Numbered from the stretch's first letter, positions 40,710-51,565 are shown. The stretch is DNA of 64,000 nt from Amaranthus tricolor (GCF_026212465.1 NC_080053.1:2616160-2680159), one strand, 5' to 3'. Notes: generated by a model not told the origin, from the letters alone. Translations and numbers: made by a program.

Positions 40710-42149
40710 TGTTGACTCAATTAGGAACGGGAACAGCAACAAGAGGGGGGGGGGGTGAATTGTTGTTGTTGCTAGTTTAAGCGTTTATGCCCTGTTTTTG
40801 CGGAATTGAGTAAATTAAATAAAGCTTAAACTTAGAGCAAAATAATAAAAGAGACACACGATTTTTACGTGGAAACCTTCTGGGCCTAAACAGAAGGAAA
40901 AACCACGACCCCTCGGGATTTCTAAAAACTCCACTATGTTTAAGGCAATTAGTTACAATTACAATAAACACCTTACTTTACTCGAAGCGAATCTACTAGG
41001 CCAACTCTTCTCCTCAAATTTCTTTACTCAAAGCAACAAACTTAGCTTCACAAAAAGCTAAACTCCTCAATAGCTTCACTCAAAGCTATTAAATTCCCCC
41101 CTTAGACTAACCCGAGTCTAATTACATGTACTCACAAAAACCCTTACAAAAGGAATGAAATTCTCTAAAATAAATCAATGAGTTGCACAAGAAAATATTA
41201 TGAATTAATTGGCAATTTTAAAAGCAAAATATTTCTTGTAGAATTTCCAAAAATAATCGCATGAAAAAAAGTTTATACGTTATTTCTCTCAATGCATGCG
41301 CTTAGGTACAGCCGAGTTCATTAGCTATTTATAAAAAATAAAATCTCTAAAAATAGAGAAATATTCCAATCCATTATTCCCCATCAAAAGATCATGGGAA
41401 AAATGTGGATTACACTATCAAACGGTTATTTCCATAAGCCTTGAATAAATCAAACATACGGTTAAAGCAATAATAACCGATGTTTCTTATTAATAACCGC
41501 TGTTTCCTAATAACAATCGTTGTTCCCTTAAGCAGCAGTTTCTTCAGTAGTTCCTGTTCCAGTACTAACTGCTGGAACGTTTTTGCTATTTTTAGAAACG
41601 GTTATACTTAATAAAACTAGACATGATAACCTATTATCAAAAGTAAAGACCGGTTAAAAATAATAGCTAAGACCCATTCAACAACCACTATTTCTATTTT
41701 TAGCAAATCCAATATTTAGTAAAAATAGATCCTAAAATAAAGGATCTTTATTTGGAAATCATACGAAAAGAAATTTTTAGAAATCTTTTTGCCAATTAAC
41801 TATAATAAATAAATGCAACAAATTAATTTAAATACATTAACTAAAAAATAAAAATCAGAATTTATTAGTTAACGTAGGCTGACTTTGGTTTGGGAACATT
41901 GCGCTGTTTCCAGAATCCAGTTTTGCTAGAACATCCAACTTAGGAACAGTAGACCTGCTGTCTCCATTTTACATCCGAAGTGATAAACTCTTCTAACATC
42001 TCTTCAATCCTTTTGACACGTATATTCCCACGAACAAAGCCATAGGTACTATCAACGATCATAACTATAATCGGATATCGACCTGCACACAATCTCTAAA
42101 CACATATTTGCTTAAGTGTAGTCATCATCAAAACACAAGAGGTCCAACA
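40710..42149 (-). repeat. 3' LTR of the Copia element
   Basis: 1440 bp, TGTTGACTC...CCAACA. It has an 11-G run at 40745-40755 and a segment of about 57 bp (around 41130-41185) that the other LTR lacks. A TATAAATAG motif is present on the minus strand at 41325-41333. Confidence 0.95.
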
Positions 42150-42165
42150 AATTCCCCCTTTTTGA
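42150..42165 (-). other. Polypurine tract of the Copia element
   Basis: Purine run in element sense immediately before the 3' LTR, ending AATTTG against the LTR's TTGG end. The position is diagnostic for the plus-strand primer. Confidence 0.88.
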
Positions 42166-42974
42166 TAATGACAAACCTTTAAACAAACTTAAACACAATA
42201 GAGTAAACCAATGTTGAAGAGCATGTTAGAGATCAAAACACCTCTTCTTAACTTAGTAAATATAATTCACCAAGCATATCTTGAATCAAATTACTCTAAA
42301 AATAAACAAAAAAAAAAATAAAAAAAAGAACTCATACAACTTCAGCATAAAACTTAAACAATGATGTAAAATGATCAGAACTTAAAAGAAACTTAAAAAC
42401 AGAACAAATACATCCAAAACAAGTTCAAAACAAGCATCATGTATAATCAAATCATAATCAGAGCTTCAATGTATAAACAAAAGGTGCTATATTTTGACAA
42501 TCAAAGCCTAAGCTATATTTTGACGATCAAAGCAAAATCAGCAAGCAATAAACAATCATCAGCAGCACACAGCCAAACAGCCTTAGATCAGATCATGAAG
42601 CATAACCTTAATCCTAAAGTCCAACATAATAGATATTATCAGAGCTAAGCATACTCAAGCATTATTTAAGTTTGTGTCAAATATTCCCCCTTTTGACATC
42701 ATTCAAAAAGAATTGGAGCAATCAAACCACAACACTAAGCATATAGACATAGTCAAAGAGAGAATAAGGATGCACAAAGTAAAAAGCAGTAACAATGAAT
42801 GCAAACAAGATCAGCTATGATCAATCTTCACAAATAGTTAGTAGCATAAGGGAAAATGTAGGTCAGAGTATGAAATAATACAAACAGTACCCCAGCTGGT
42901 ACAAATCAAAAGCAAGAAAGGATTGTTTGATAATAGTGATGGTTGCAACAAATAAGAAAAGATATCAGGAAGAA
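42150..42974 (-). other. Copia 3' untranslated region with two polypurine tracts
   Basis: About 825 bp, A-rich on the plus strand, with no coding frame in element sense. The functional polypurine tract is at 42150-42165 (minus strand AAAAAGGGGGAATTT), directly against the 3' LTR. A near copy, CAAAAGGGGGAATAT, lies at about 42681-42696, some 530 bp upstream. Confidence 0.8.
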
Positions 42975-44565
42975 CTAGGATGCAGGAGCTTCATCATCTA
43001 TGTATTCTGTTTCCACCTCTACTGTGTCAAGCTTGGCCCCCAAACGTGCTTCCATTTTGTCTATTTGAGCAGAGAGTGAGGCTATGGAGACACGAATTTC
43101 ATCCTTAAAAACAAGGAAGCTTGTCTGCAATTCTGTGAGTTTTAGGAGAATGGAGGATAAAGGGGCTGTAGGAATTGTAGTGTCACCTAAACCTTGATTT
43201 TGTAATGTGTGTACTGGTGGTGTTGATGATGATATAGGTGACTGTGGTGGTGAAGATGGTTGTATTGGTGACTCTGGTGGTGAAGATGGATGTATTGGTG
43301 ACTGTGTGGCAGGTTTAGGTGAGGAAGGATGGCTTGGTTCAGTTGTTGTGTATGAGGCTGAGTCATCATCAATAATAACAACAGGTTTCAGCTAGCCTAC
43401 GACTCTTGCTAAGGTTTGAACTAGGTAAAGAACTCTCCTCATCTTTTTCTTCTTCTTCCTCCACAGCATCCTTCACGGGTTCCTTCTCAACTTCCCCCTT
43501 ACAAGAATTTTCCTCCTGTTCCTCCTCAGAATGCTCCTCTGCCTTCTCAGTGGCAAAGGGAACAGGCTCAAGTTCCTCCTTATTTACTTCCTCCTCCTTA
43601 ACATTTTCTTCATTTTCTTCTTCATTTGTGCCCTCAGATTGTTCAAAGATATTCTCAAGGGTCCCTTTTTCATTTAATCTAAGATGCAAGTTGTTCAAAC
43701 ACTTAACACCTACTTTGTTATTTGGACCCATGGGATAATTTTGACCATCTAGAGGAACACCCAACTTCATAAATATCCAAGTTAACAATCCACCATATCC
43801 TAACACATTACGCTTAAAAATACAATCATTCAAGTGAAAAATCATCAAAGAGGGAAAATTAATCTTGATGTTATTAGCCATACAATATATTAACGTAGCA
43901 TCCCTTAAACTAACCTCACTTCTTTTAGATGTACGAGGCAGAATAAATCGTCTTGCTACATTGTATAACAGCTTGTGCATTGGTGACAGCACATTGTGAC
44001 TAACCTTTCCTCTTTTCTCTTTTATCCCTAGAAACTTCCAAACTACCTTCTCATTTATCCCAGAAAAATTGATTTTTGATCCAACAACATATATATCAAA
44101 TCCAGTAGAGCGGACACCTAACCACCCTCCTAAAATCAAACTATTAAATTCAATTTTAATCCCCTTAACAACACTAGTACAAACGCCATGGTCAAAAGAA
44201 AAATTTGAAATAAACTCGTGAATCAAGTTGGGGTACATTGGGTTGCAACAGTGTTCTGCCATTAAAGATTCCCAACATTGATTTTGCAAAATGGCGTGAA
44301 ATTGTGGAAAGAAATTAGATTCATACAATTGTTTGTCTAGGCCGAAACCAACAATTATTTCTTTAGATATCTCCTCAGCACTAACTGGAACAATAACTTT
44401 TGCCCTTTTTGAAGATGATTTCCTTACTGTAGAGTCCCTCTCTCTCTTTTTGGTTTCATGCACTCCAGAGGCAACCGGGGTTTCCTGTTGCTTTCTTGAT
44501 GAGGACTCAGTTTCGGTAATGATAGGTGTTGGATGGATGATTTGTAGAGGTTTGGGTTGCTTCAT
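42975..44565 (-). pseudogene. Extra ORF downstream of pol (SIRE/Maximus env-like position), frameshifted
   Basis: ATG at 44565 opens 398 codons. A basic Ser/Lys-rich N-terminus is followed by a globular part (about residues 70-290) with NLIHEFISNFSFD, VVKGIKIEFNSLILGGWLGV and later ILPRTSKRSEVSLRDATLIY, resembling the plant-transposon-associated domain often carried by such elements. A long Glu-rich acidic stretch (about residues 300-380) follows. The frame closes at TGA (43369-43371). One base out of frame, from about 43390 to a TAG at 42975-42977, coding character continues: Pro/Ser repeats of PSSPPxSPI type and then a heptad-like helix (about 42990-43110). So a single-base frameshift near 43388 probably split one protein of about 530 residues. 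No signal peptide or clear membrane segment is visible, so envelope function is not supported by the sequence. Confidence 0.75.
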
Positions 44566-45117
44566 TTTTGGTGTTTGATTCTTAGTTTTTATGGTGATTT
44601 GAAGAATTAAGAAAAGGAGAAAGCAAGAATGGAATGATGAAATGCAATTGAAGGCGGTTCTGAAATGCAGTGAGTTGAAGACGGTTTTGAGAGTGAAATT
44701 GAAGATGAATTGATGGATTTGCCGTGAGAGAGTGGCTTTAATAAGTATGAGGTGATGGTTACTTTAACGAATTTTGGTGCTTCATTGTTCTTATTTAGGT
44801 ATATGGACACAGAAAGTGAAATGGAAACAGATGAGTTTAGTGAAGAACTATGATGATTTAACTCCCGCTATTTTAATGGAAATTGCTGGGTAAATATATA
44901 TATTAAATTTTATGGAAATTTTCTATGAAAATGAAAAATAAATGAAATTTTTATGCTACTATAATCTGAAAAAATCAAACAAGAAATCATATGAGCATTC
45001 ACAGTATATACTTTTAAATGGTGCGTACCTGATCCTTTCGATAATCGATCTTTCAATCAAGATTTTGTGGTTGATCGACCTTTTCAATTTTCATTCTGTC
45101 TTTAAGGATCACATATG
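44566..45117 (-). other. Spacer between Copia pol and extra ORF
   Basis: About 550 bp, AT-rich, with no long frame in element sense and no recognisable motif. In SIRE-like elements the downstream ORF is thought to be expressed separately, so a splice acceptor or internal start could lie here; I cannot point to one with confidence. Confidence 0.6.
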
Positions 45118-46782
45118 TCACTCGCTCCAATGCAGCTTGATCATGCCAAGTTCCAATCTCATTTTCTCATGTTGTTCCCTTGGAAGCGGTTTAGTCATGA
45201 TATCAGCTATTTGCTCGTTAGTGTTTACATGCTTGACAATAATATTTTTATTTTCAACATTATCCTTAAGAAAATGATGCCCAATGTGGATGTGTTTTAC
45301 TCGTGAGTGATGCACTGGATCTTTAGATATGCATATGGCACTGGTATTATCACAATAAATAGGAACACATTCAAACTTAATACCAAAATCTCTTAGCTGC
45401 TGTTTTATCCAAAGCATTTGGGAACAGCAAGCTGCTGCTGCTACGTATTCAGCTTCGGCAGTGGATAATGCAACAGTGTTTTGTTTCTTGGAACTCCATG
45501 AAACTAAACATGAGCCAAGAAATTGTACTATACCTGATGTACTTTTTCTATTAACTAGATCACCTGCATAATCTGCATCACTGAAACCTTTCAAATCATA
45601 AACATCACTTTTAGGATAAAATAAGGACAAGTTGTCAGTTCCCTTCAAATATCTTAAAATACGTTTTACTGCAGTGAGATGCGATTCTTTAGGATTGGAT
45701 TGAAATCTAGCACATAAACCAACACTAAAAGCAATATCGGGTCTACTAGCAGTTAGATATAATAAAGAGCCAATCATGCCTCTATACATCGTTTGATCAA
45801 CATTTGTTCCATTTGGATCTTCATCTAATCTAACATTTGTAGCCATAGGTGTGTTGTTGGTTTTAGCATTATTCAAGCTATATTTCTTAAGAAGTTCTTT
45901 TATATATTTTTGTTGGTGAATAAAGATACCATTAGCAGTTTGTTTAATTTGTAACCCAAGGAAGAAGTTTAATTCTCCCATCATGCTCATTTCAAATTCA
46001 GTGCTCATAAGGTTGGCAAATTCTTTACACAACAGTTCATTGGTGGCTCCAAAGATAATATCATCAACATATATTTGAACAACTAAAATATCCGAACCTC
46101 TATTCTTAAAGAATAAGGTTTTGTCAATTTTGCCTCTTACAAAGTCATTTTGAATCAAAAACATTGATAGTCTTTCATACCATTGCCTAGGAGCTTGTTT
46201 TAAGCCATAAAGAGCTTTATCAAGCTTGTAGAGATGATCGAGACAAGAGGTATTTTCAAAGCCTGGGGGTTGTTCAACAAAAACTTCTTCATCAAGAAAA
46301 CCATTTAAGAAAGCACATTTCACATCCATTTGATACAATTTAAAGTTCATGAATGCAGCAAAAGAAATTAAGATTCATATAGCCTCTAACCTTGCTACCG
46401 TAGCAAATGTCTCGGTATAATCAATACCTTCTTGTTGATTGTATCGTTTGACCACGAGCCTTGCTTTGTTTCTAACAATTATTCCATGCTCATCTAGTTT
46501 ATTCCGAAATACCCATTTCAAACCAATTACCTTTTTGTGTTTCGGTTTGGGTTCCAAGTGCCAAACTTTATTTCTTTAAAATTCATTTAACTCGTCTTGC
46601 ATGGCCACGATCCATTCGGAATCCTTTAGAGCTTCTTCATGATTCTTGGGCTCGAGTGATGATAGGAACGCAAAGTGTGCACAAAAGTTTCTCATTTGAG
46701 ATCTAGTTTGTGTTCCTTTATTCAAATCACTTATAATCAAATCAAGAGGATGATAACTTTGATACTTCCAAGGTTTGGGCAC
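45118..46782 (-). pseudogene. Copia reverse transcriptase and RNase H
   Basis: Linker and RT in a single frame, broken only by TAA (46576-46578) and TGA (46375-46377). Visible RT motifs are [71 protein letters not shown] and the catalytic YVDD (46060-46071). RNase H follows with SDADYAGD, STAEAEYVAA, YCDNTSA and TKPLPREQ, ending at 45118. The 411-codon stretch from 46350 is fully open. Because the stops are isolated substitutions, this is the best-preserved part of pol. It would have made cDNA from the element RNA in virus-like particles. Confidence 0.92.
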
Positions 46783-47647
46783 AAATTCTCTTGTGGGAAC
46801 AATAGCATGTTCTGGTTCATCAGCTTGATCAACATTCTGTTCAGAACTAGATCGTTTTTCTCTTCTGTGGGAACAGCTGTATTGGGAACAGTCTGTTGGT
46901 TCTGAAGTACCGGCTGTTCCTGATCAAGATCGTTCCTTTCTGCCTCTTCTGGGATCAGCTGTTCACCTGTTGTTCCTTGATCTTGCATTTTCATTTCTTC
47001 TTCATCATTTTCTAGATTTGCAAGACCTATCTTAAAATTATTTGTATCCTGTTCACTAGATAAAAAGTTAGTTTCATCGAAATTTATGTGAATGGATTCT
47101 TCCACGCTCATTGTTCTTTTGTTATAAACTCTGTAAGCCTTACTATGTGATAAGTAGCCAAGAAATACTGCTTCATCACTTTTTTCATCAAACTTCCCTA
47201 TATTTCGTTTTCCATTCACATGAACAAAACATTTGCATCCAAACACACGAAAATAGGAAATATTTGGTTTAACACCTTTAAGCAATTCATAGGGTGTCTT
47301 TTGAAGTGATTAGTCTTATTAATACACGATTAAAAATATAACATGCAGTATTAACAGCTTCGGCCCAAAAATTTCTAGGTAGACCACTAGCAATTAACAC
47401 GGTTCTAGCCATTTCCTCTAAGGTTCTATTTTTCCTTTCTACTACACCATTTTGTTTTGGTGTTCGTGGTGCCGAAATTATGACTTAAACCATGTTCATT
47501 GCAATAATTCATGAAACTTGAATTTTCGAATTCTCTTCCATGATCCGACCTTATGTGAATAATTTGATTATTGGTAGATTTTTGTATTTTGTTAGCGAAA
47601 GAAACAAACTCATCAAAAGCTTCATCTTTACTAACTAAAAATAAAAT
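46783..47647 (-). pseudogene. Copia integrase core and C-terminus, frameshifted
   Basis: Continuation of integrase in three frames. After the TAG, the same frame carries the second Asp in IRSDHGREF (47543-47545). A 2-bp loss near 47475 shifts to the frame that holds the catalytic Glu in NGVVERKNR (47437-47439). A further shift near 47292 leads into the C-terminal part beginning LLKGVKPNISYFRVFGCKCF (start about 47288), with FLGYLSHSKAYRVYN downstream. A 1-bp loss in an A-run (46855-46859 on the plus strand) shifts frame again within the acidic linker to RT. All three catalytic positions survive, but no continuous integrase can be made. Confidence 0.85.
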
Positions 47648-48301
47648 CTAAGTGAATCTACTGTAATCATCAACAATAACAAACACATATCTTTTGCCAC
47701 TCCGGCTTTGTGTTTTCATAGGTCCACATAGATCCATATGTAATAATTCAGACCTCACTTGTTTTCCTTTGGCACAAGGATCACTAATTTCATCCTTAAG
47801 GAATTTTATAGCTGGTAGTCCTCTAACTAGGTCTTTTGATCTTAATGTATTAATCAATGTATAACTAGCATGACCTAGACGCTTATGCCAAAGAAGTGGG
47901 TCGTCTTCTACAACGCTTAGACACGTCAGATTGGTTTTGGGAACAGTGTTCAGGTTCACTACATAAGTGTTCCCTTTTCTGATTCCCTCAAGAACGATGT
48001 CTCCTGTGTCATTCCTAGAAATAATGCACTTTTCAGAAGTAAAATTCACAGAGTTACCTTTATCGCAAAATTGAGAAATGCTAAGTAAGTTATGTTTCAA
48101 ATTCTCGACTAATAATACATTATCGATAGCATGGGAACATGACCTTCCAACTTTTCCTTTGGCAATTATCTCACCCTTCATATTGTCACCGAAGGTTACT
48201 GTTCCTCCATCATAGGCTTCAAGTGAGAGAAATTTAGATTTATCACCCATCATGTGCTTGGAACACCCACTGTCGAGATACCATGAGCTGTTCCCCCTCA
48301 C
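47648..48301 (-). pseudogene. Copia protease, GAG-pre-integrase and integrase N-terminus
   Basis: Open segment of about 217 codons. It begins with the aspartic protease active site WYLDSGCSKHMMGD (about 48260-48295), continues to the pre-integrase motif LLWHKRLGHASY and reaches the integrase core with the first catalytic Asp in HMDLCGPM (about 47732) and VIVDDYSRF. It ends at a TAG (47648-47650) where Copia integrases normally have Trp. Coding similarity goes on in the same frame beyond the stop, so this is a nonsense mutation. The canonical CCHC residues just before the core look partly lost. Confidence 0.88.
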
Positions 48302-48818
48302 TTGGACCTGAAAAAAATTAATGGTTAGTTACAGGAACCCAAACTTTCTTGGGTTCCTTGTCGATTTTGCAAGAATCATTTTTCTTATTCTGAATGTTAT
48401 CGACAAAGTTTCTGTTGGAGACAGTGTACTGTTCCTTTTTGGTGCACTGGTCTTTCAGATGACCAGTTCCTCTACAGAAGGAACAGAATCTGTCACTAGG
48501 AAGATCAACGTAAGCTTTCTGCTTTTTATTATTCTTAAAGTATTTTAGGCCTTTTGTATTTTTACTTTTGGCATCTTAAATCCATTTGGGAGTAATTTTG
48601 ATTCTCCCTTTTTCTCTTGAATTTAATTCAAGCTTATCATCATTGTTACGTTTGGATTCTAGATTCAATTTTAAATTTTGAAACTCATTGCACAAATCCT
48701 TAGTAGATGCATCCTTCAATTCTTTATTCAAGCCTAATAATTTGTATTGCGACAACTCAATATTAAGAATAACATTTTCCTTTTTAATTATCTCAATATT
48801 TTCCTTTAGAATTATGTT
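48302..48818 (-). pseudogene. Copia Gag C-terminal part with second zinc knuckle
   Basis: Reading on in the Gag frame past the TAA gives a charged helical segment, another TAA at 48576-48578 and then a second C-X2-C-X4-H-X4-C knuckle, CSFCRGTGHLKDQC (48444-48485). The frame then meets a stop near 48318 beside a T-run, and the protease continues in a different frame. This is clearly coding-derived sequence, not a spacer. The T-rich stretch ending in CAG could be read as a splice acceptor, but an indel in the T-run is simpler. Confidence 0.8.
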
Positions 48819-50117
48819 TTACTCCAACAAACCAAAAAATCTGTTTTGGACATCATATCTAAAGGTGTTTATATAGGAGACATGGTCTTTGCTTATCTTG
48901 AGCTCCTTTTCTAATTGGAGACATTTAACATTACAATTTTCAAGATTGGCTTGTGTCTCCTTTAGCAACTCAATTAATTTATTTTTACTTAAATTGGATG
49001 GATGGATAGAAAATGAATTAGAAGTATTTACCTGCTTTTCCTTGCCTTCGTGCGTTGCCATGAGACATAGGTTAGCTGTCTCCTCTTCTTCGGGAACAAT
49101 AGTTTCATTTTCACTTTCAGTTTCTCCCCATGCAGCAATGATGGCCTTGCGAAAGTCGGTCTTGTTAAAGTTTTCTTTGTTCAACGGTCTTCTTGAATCT
49201 CTTGTCTTTCCCTTGCCCTTATCATTCTTCCACATTGGGCACTCCTTGATGAAGTGTTCGGTACTTCCACATTTGTGGCATTCAAGATTGGTTTTTGTTC
49301 TTCTTTCTTTGTTGTTTCTTTGATTTGTATACCTGCTATTCCTGAAGAACTTCTTGAATTTTCGTACTAGTAAGGCAGCCTCTTCTTCATCGCATTCTGA
49401 CTCGTCCTGTTCCCCAACTGCCAGGGCCAATCCCTTGTTTCTGGAACTGTCGGCTGTTCCCAAATGTAATTCATGCGTCATTAGGGAACCAGCCAGCTCC
49501 TCTAGATTAAACTTTGTAAAATCTTTGGACTCTTGTATTGCAGTAACCTTGGCCCTCCAGCGCTCATCTTGAGGAAGGCTCCTAAGAATCTTCCTTACTT
49601 GTTCATCAGTGGGAATTATTCTACCAAGAGAGACAACTTCGTTTGTTATGTTGGTGAACCTAGTGAACATCTCTTGGATGCTTTCTCTCGGCTCCATAAC
49701 AAATCTCTCGTATTTAGACATTAACAAATCGATTTTGGACCGTTTGACTTCACTTGTTCCCTCATGGGTAACAGCTAGCAGGTCCCAAATTTGCTTAGCA
49801 GATTTGCACCCCATTATCCTATTATGCTCGTTTGGTCCACGCCCACAATGAAGTAATTTTATTGCAAGAGCGTTTAATTCCATTTTTTGAAAATCTTCTT
49901 TTTCATATTCGGTTATTGGTTTGGTAACTACTTCATTGTTGGAGTTAGTAATGGTTACCTCAAAATATCCGATTTCGATGACTCTCCACACTTGATAGTT
50001 CTCAGCCTTGACGAAGATTTCCATCCTATTTTTCCAGTATGTATAGTATTTTCCATCGAACATTGGCGGTCTTTGAGTTGAATACCCTTCTTCCATTCGC
50101 TCGTTCATAATTGACAT
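48819..50117 (-). CDS. Copia Gag (open part)
   Basis: Open frame of about 432 codons from ATG at 50117 (a near in-frame GTG at 50129 is not a convincing start). The N-terminus has the plant Copia pattern PPMFDGKYYTYWKNRME, followed by the UBN2-like capsid region with IWDLLAVTHEGTSEVKRSK and a basic region before the first zinc knuckle C-X2-C-X4-H-X4-C (CHKCGSTEHFIKEC, 49239-49280). The end is a charged, probably coiled-coil segment. The frame stops at a TAA (48819-48821), but homologous coding continues past it in the same frame, so the stop is probably a mutation and Gag-Pol is truncated here. It should act as capsid/nucleocapsid in the cytoplasm. Confidence 0.88.
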   Translation of the reverse strand: MSIMNERMEEGYSTQRPPMFDGKYYTYWKNRMEIFVKAENYQVWRVIEIGYFEVTITNSNNEVVTKPITEYEKEDFQKMELNALAIKLLHCGRGPNEHNRIMGCKSAKQIWDLLAVTHEGTSEVKRSKIDLLMSKYERFVMEPRESIQEMFTRFTNITNEVVSLGRIIPTDEQVRKILRSLPQDERWRAKVTAIQESKDFTKFNLEELAGSLMTHELHLGTADSSRNKGLALAVGEQDESECDEEEAALLVRKFKKFFRNSRYTNQRNNKERRTKTNLECHKCGSTEHFIKECPMWKNDKGKGKTRDSRRPLNKENFNKTDFRKAIIAAWGETESENETIVPEEEETANLCLMATHEGKEKQVNTSNSFSIHPSNLSKNKLIELLKETQANLENCNVKCLQLEKELKISKDHVSYINTFRYDVQNRFFGLLE

Positions 50118-50171
50118 TTTCGGGAACACCAGGATTTTGCCCTCAGGATTTTCTGATCTACTGGGAACAGG

Positions 50172-50183
50172 GCTCTGATACCA
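50172..50183 (-). other. Primer binding site (tRNA-Met) of the Copia element
   Basis: The minus strand reads TGGTATCAGAGC, separated by two bases from the 5' LTR. It is the same primer class as in the Gypsy element, as is common in plants. Confidence 0.93.
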
Positions 50184-50185
50184 AT

Positions 50186-51565
50186 TGTGGACTCAATTAG
50201 GAACGGGAACAGCAACAAGAGGGGGGGGTGAATTGTTGCTGTTGCTGGTTTAAGCGTTTATGCCCTGTTTTTGCAGAATTGAGTAAATTAAATAAAGCTT
50301 AAACTTAGAGAAAAATAATAAAAGAGACACACGATTTTTACGTGGAAACCTTCTGGGCCTAAACAGAAGGAAAAACCACGACCCCTCGGGATTTCTAAAA
50401 ACTTTACTATGTTTAAGGCAATTAGTTACAATTACAATAAACACCTTACTTCACTCGAAGCGAATCTACTAGGCCAACTCTTCTCTCTCAAATTGCTTTA
50501 CTCAAAGCAACAAACTTAGCTTCACAAAAAGCTAAACTCCCCAATAGCTTCACTCAAAGCTATTAAATTCCCCCCTTAGACTCACCCGAGTCTAATTACA
50601 TGCACAAGAAAATATTATGAATTAATTGGCAATTTTAAAAGCAAAATATTTCTTGTAGAATTTCCAAAAATAATCGCATGAAAAAAAGTTTATACGTTTT
50701 TTCTCTCAATGCATGCGCTTAGGAACAGCCGAGTTCATTAGCTATTTATAAAAAATAAAATCTCTAAAAATAGAGAAATATTCCAATCCCTTATTCCCCA
50801 TCAAAAGATCATGGGAAAAATGTGGATTACACTATCAAACGGTTATTTCCATAAGCCTTGAATAAATCAAACATACGGTTAAAGCAATAATAACCGCTGT
50901 TTCTTATTAATAACCGTTGTTTCCTAATAACAACTGCTGTTCCCTTAAGCAGCAGTTTCTTCAGCAGTTCCTGTTCCAGTACTAACTGCTGGAACGTTTT
51001 TGCTATTTTTAGAAACGGTTATACTTAATAAAACTAGACATGATAACCTATTATCAAAAGCAAAGACCGGTTAAAAATAATAGCTAAAACCTATTTAACA
51101 ACCACTATTTCTATTTTTAGCAAATCCAATATTTACTAAAAATAGATCCTAAAATAAAGGATCTTTATTTGGAAATCATACGAAAAGAAATTTTTAGAAA
51201 TCTTTTTGACAATTAACTATAATAAATAAATGCAACAAATTAATTTAAATACATTAACTAAAAAATAAAATCAGAATTTATTAGTTAACGTAGGCTGACT
51301 TTGGTTTGGAAACATTGCGCTGTTTCCAGAATCCAGTTTTGCTAGAACATCCAACTTAGGAACAGTAGACCTGATGTCTCCATTTTACATCCTAAGTGAT
51401 AAACTCTTCTAACATCTCTTGAATCCTTTTGACACGTATATTCCCACGAACAAAGCCATAGGTACTATCAACGATCATAACTATAATCGGATATCGACCT
51501 GCACACAATCTCTAAACACATATTTGCTTAAGTGTAGTCATCATCAAAACTCAAGAGGTCCAACG
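50186..51565 (-). repeat. 5' LTR of the Copia element
   Basis: 1380 bp, starting TGTGGACTC. The terminal A is apparently changed to G (CCAACG). The G-run has 8 bases (50221-50228). It lacks the ~57-bp segment of the other LTR, most likely a deletion here or an insertion there. Confidence 0.94.
50742..50750 (-). promoter_or_regulatory. TATA box of the Copia 5' LTR
   Basis: The minus strand reads TATAAATAG, a strong plant TATA match, conserved in both LTRs. It lies about 560 bp before the inner LTR edge, so the transcript would begin near 50710 and include a long R-U5. Confidence 0.65.

Larger units (their letters stand above)
40710..51565 (-). mobile_element. Ty1/Copia retrotransposon, SIRE/Maximus-like, with extra ORF
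   Basis: 10.86-kb LTR element on the minus strand: 5' LTR, tRNA-Met primer site, gag, protease, integrase, reverse transcriptase, RNase H (Copia order, integrase before RT), an extra ORF, polypurine tract, 3' LTR. Long LTRs, a large gag with two zinc knuckles and an ORF after pol are the usual look of the SIRE/Maximus lineage; the lineage is inferred from structure. The 5-bp flanks are AAAAC and CAAAT, each one change from CAAAC, which is what the satellite monomer has at this point, so a decayed target duplication is likely. Gag-pol carries several stops and frameshifts, so this copy is not autonomous. By eye the LTRs differ by about 33 substitutions in ~1375 bases (about 2.4%). Confidence 0.95.

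Noticed and set aside
40777..40971. 64-codon minus-strand frame in the Copia LTR, with a near copy at 50250-50444
   Set aside because: Present in both LTRs simply because they are repeats; no domain, and it lies where the LTR should be untranslated.
42439..42648. Plus-strand 69-codon frame in the Copia 3' region
   Set aside because: Antisense to the element, low complexity, no homology recognised.
43207..43738. Plus-strand Gly- and Ser-rich frames opposite the Copia extra ORF
   Set aside because: They are the reverse complement of the PSSPP-repeat and Glu-rich coding sequence, which explains their odd composition.
48318..48330. Splice acceptor (T-run then CAG) between Gag and protease of the Copia element
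   Set aside because: A 1-bp change in the T-run explains the frame difference, and no matching donor was identified.
48889..50081. Plus-strand frames opposite Copia gag
   Set aside because: Antisense shadows of gag; no motif.
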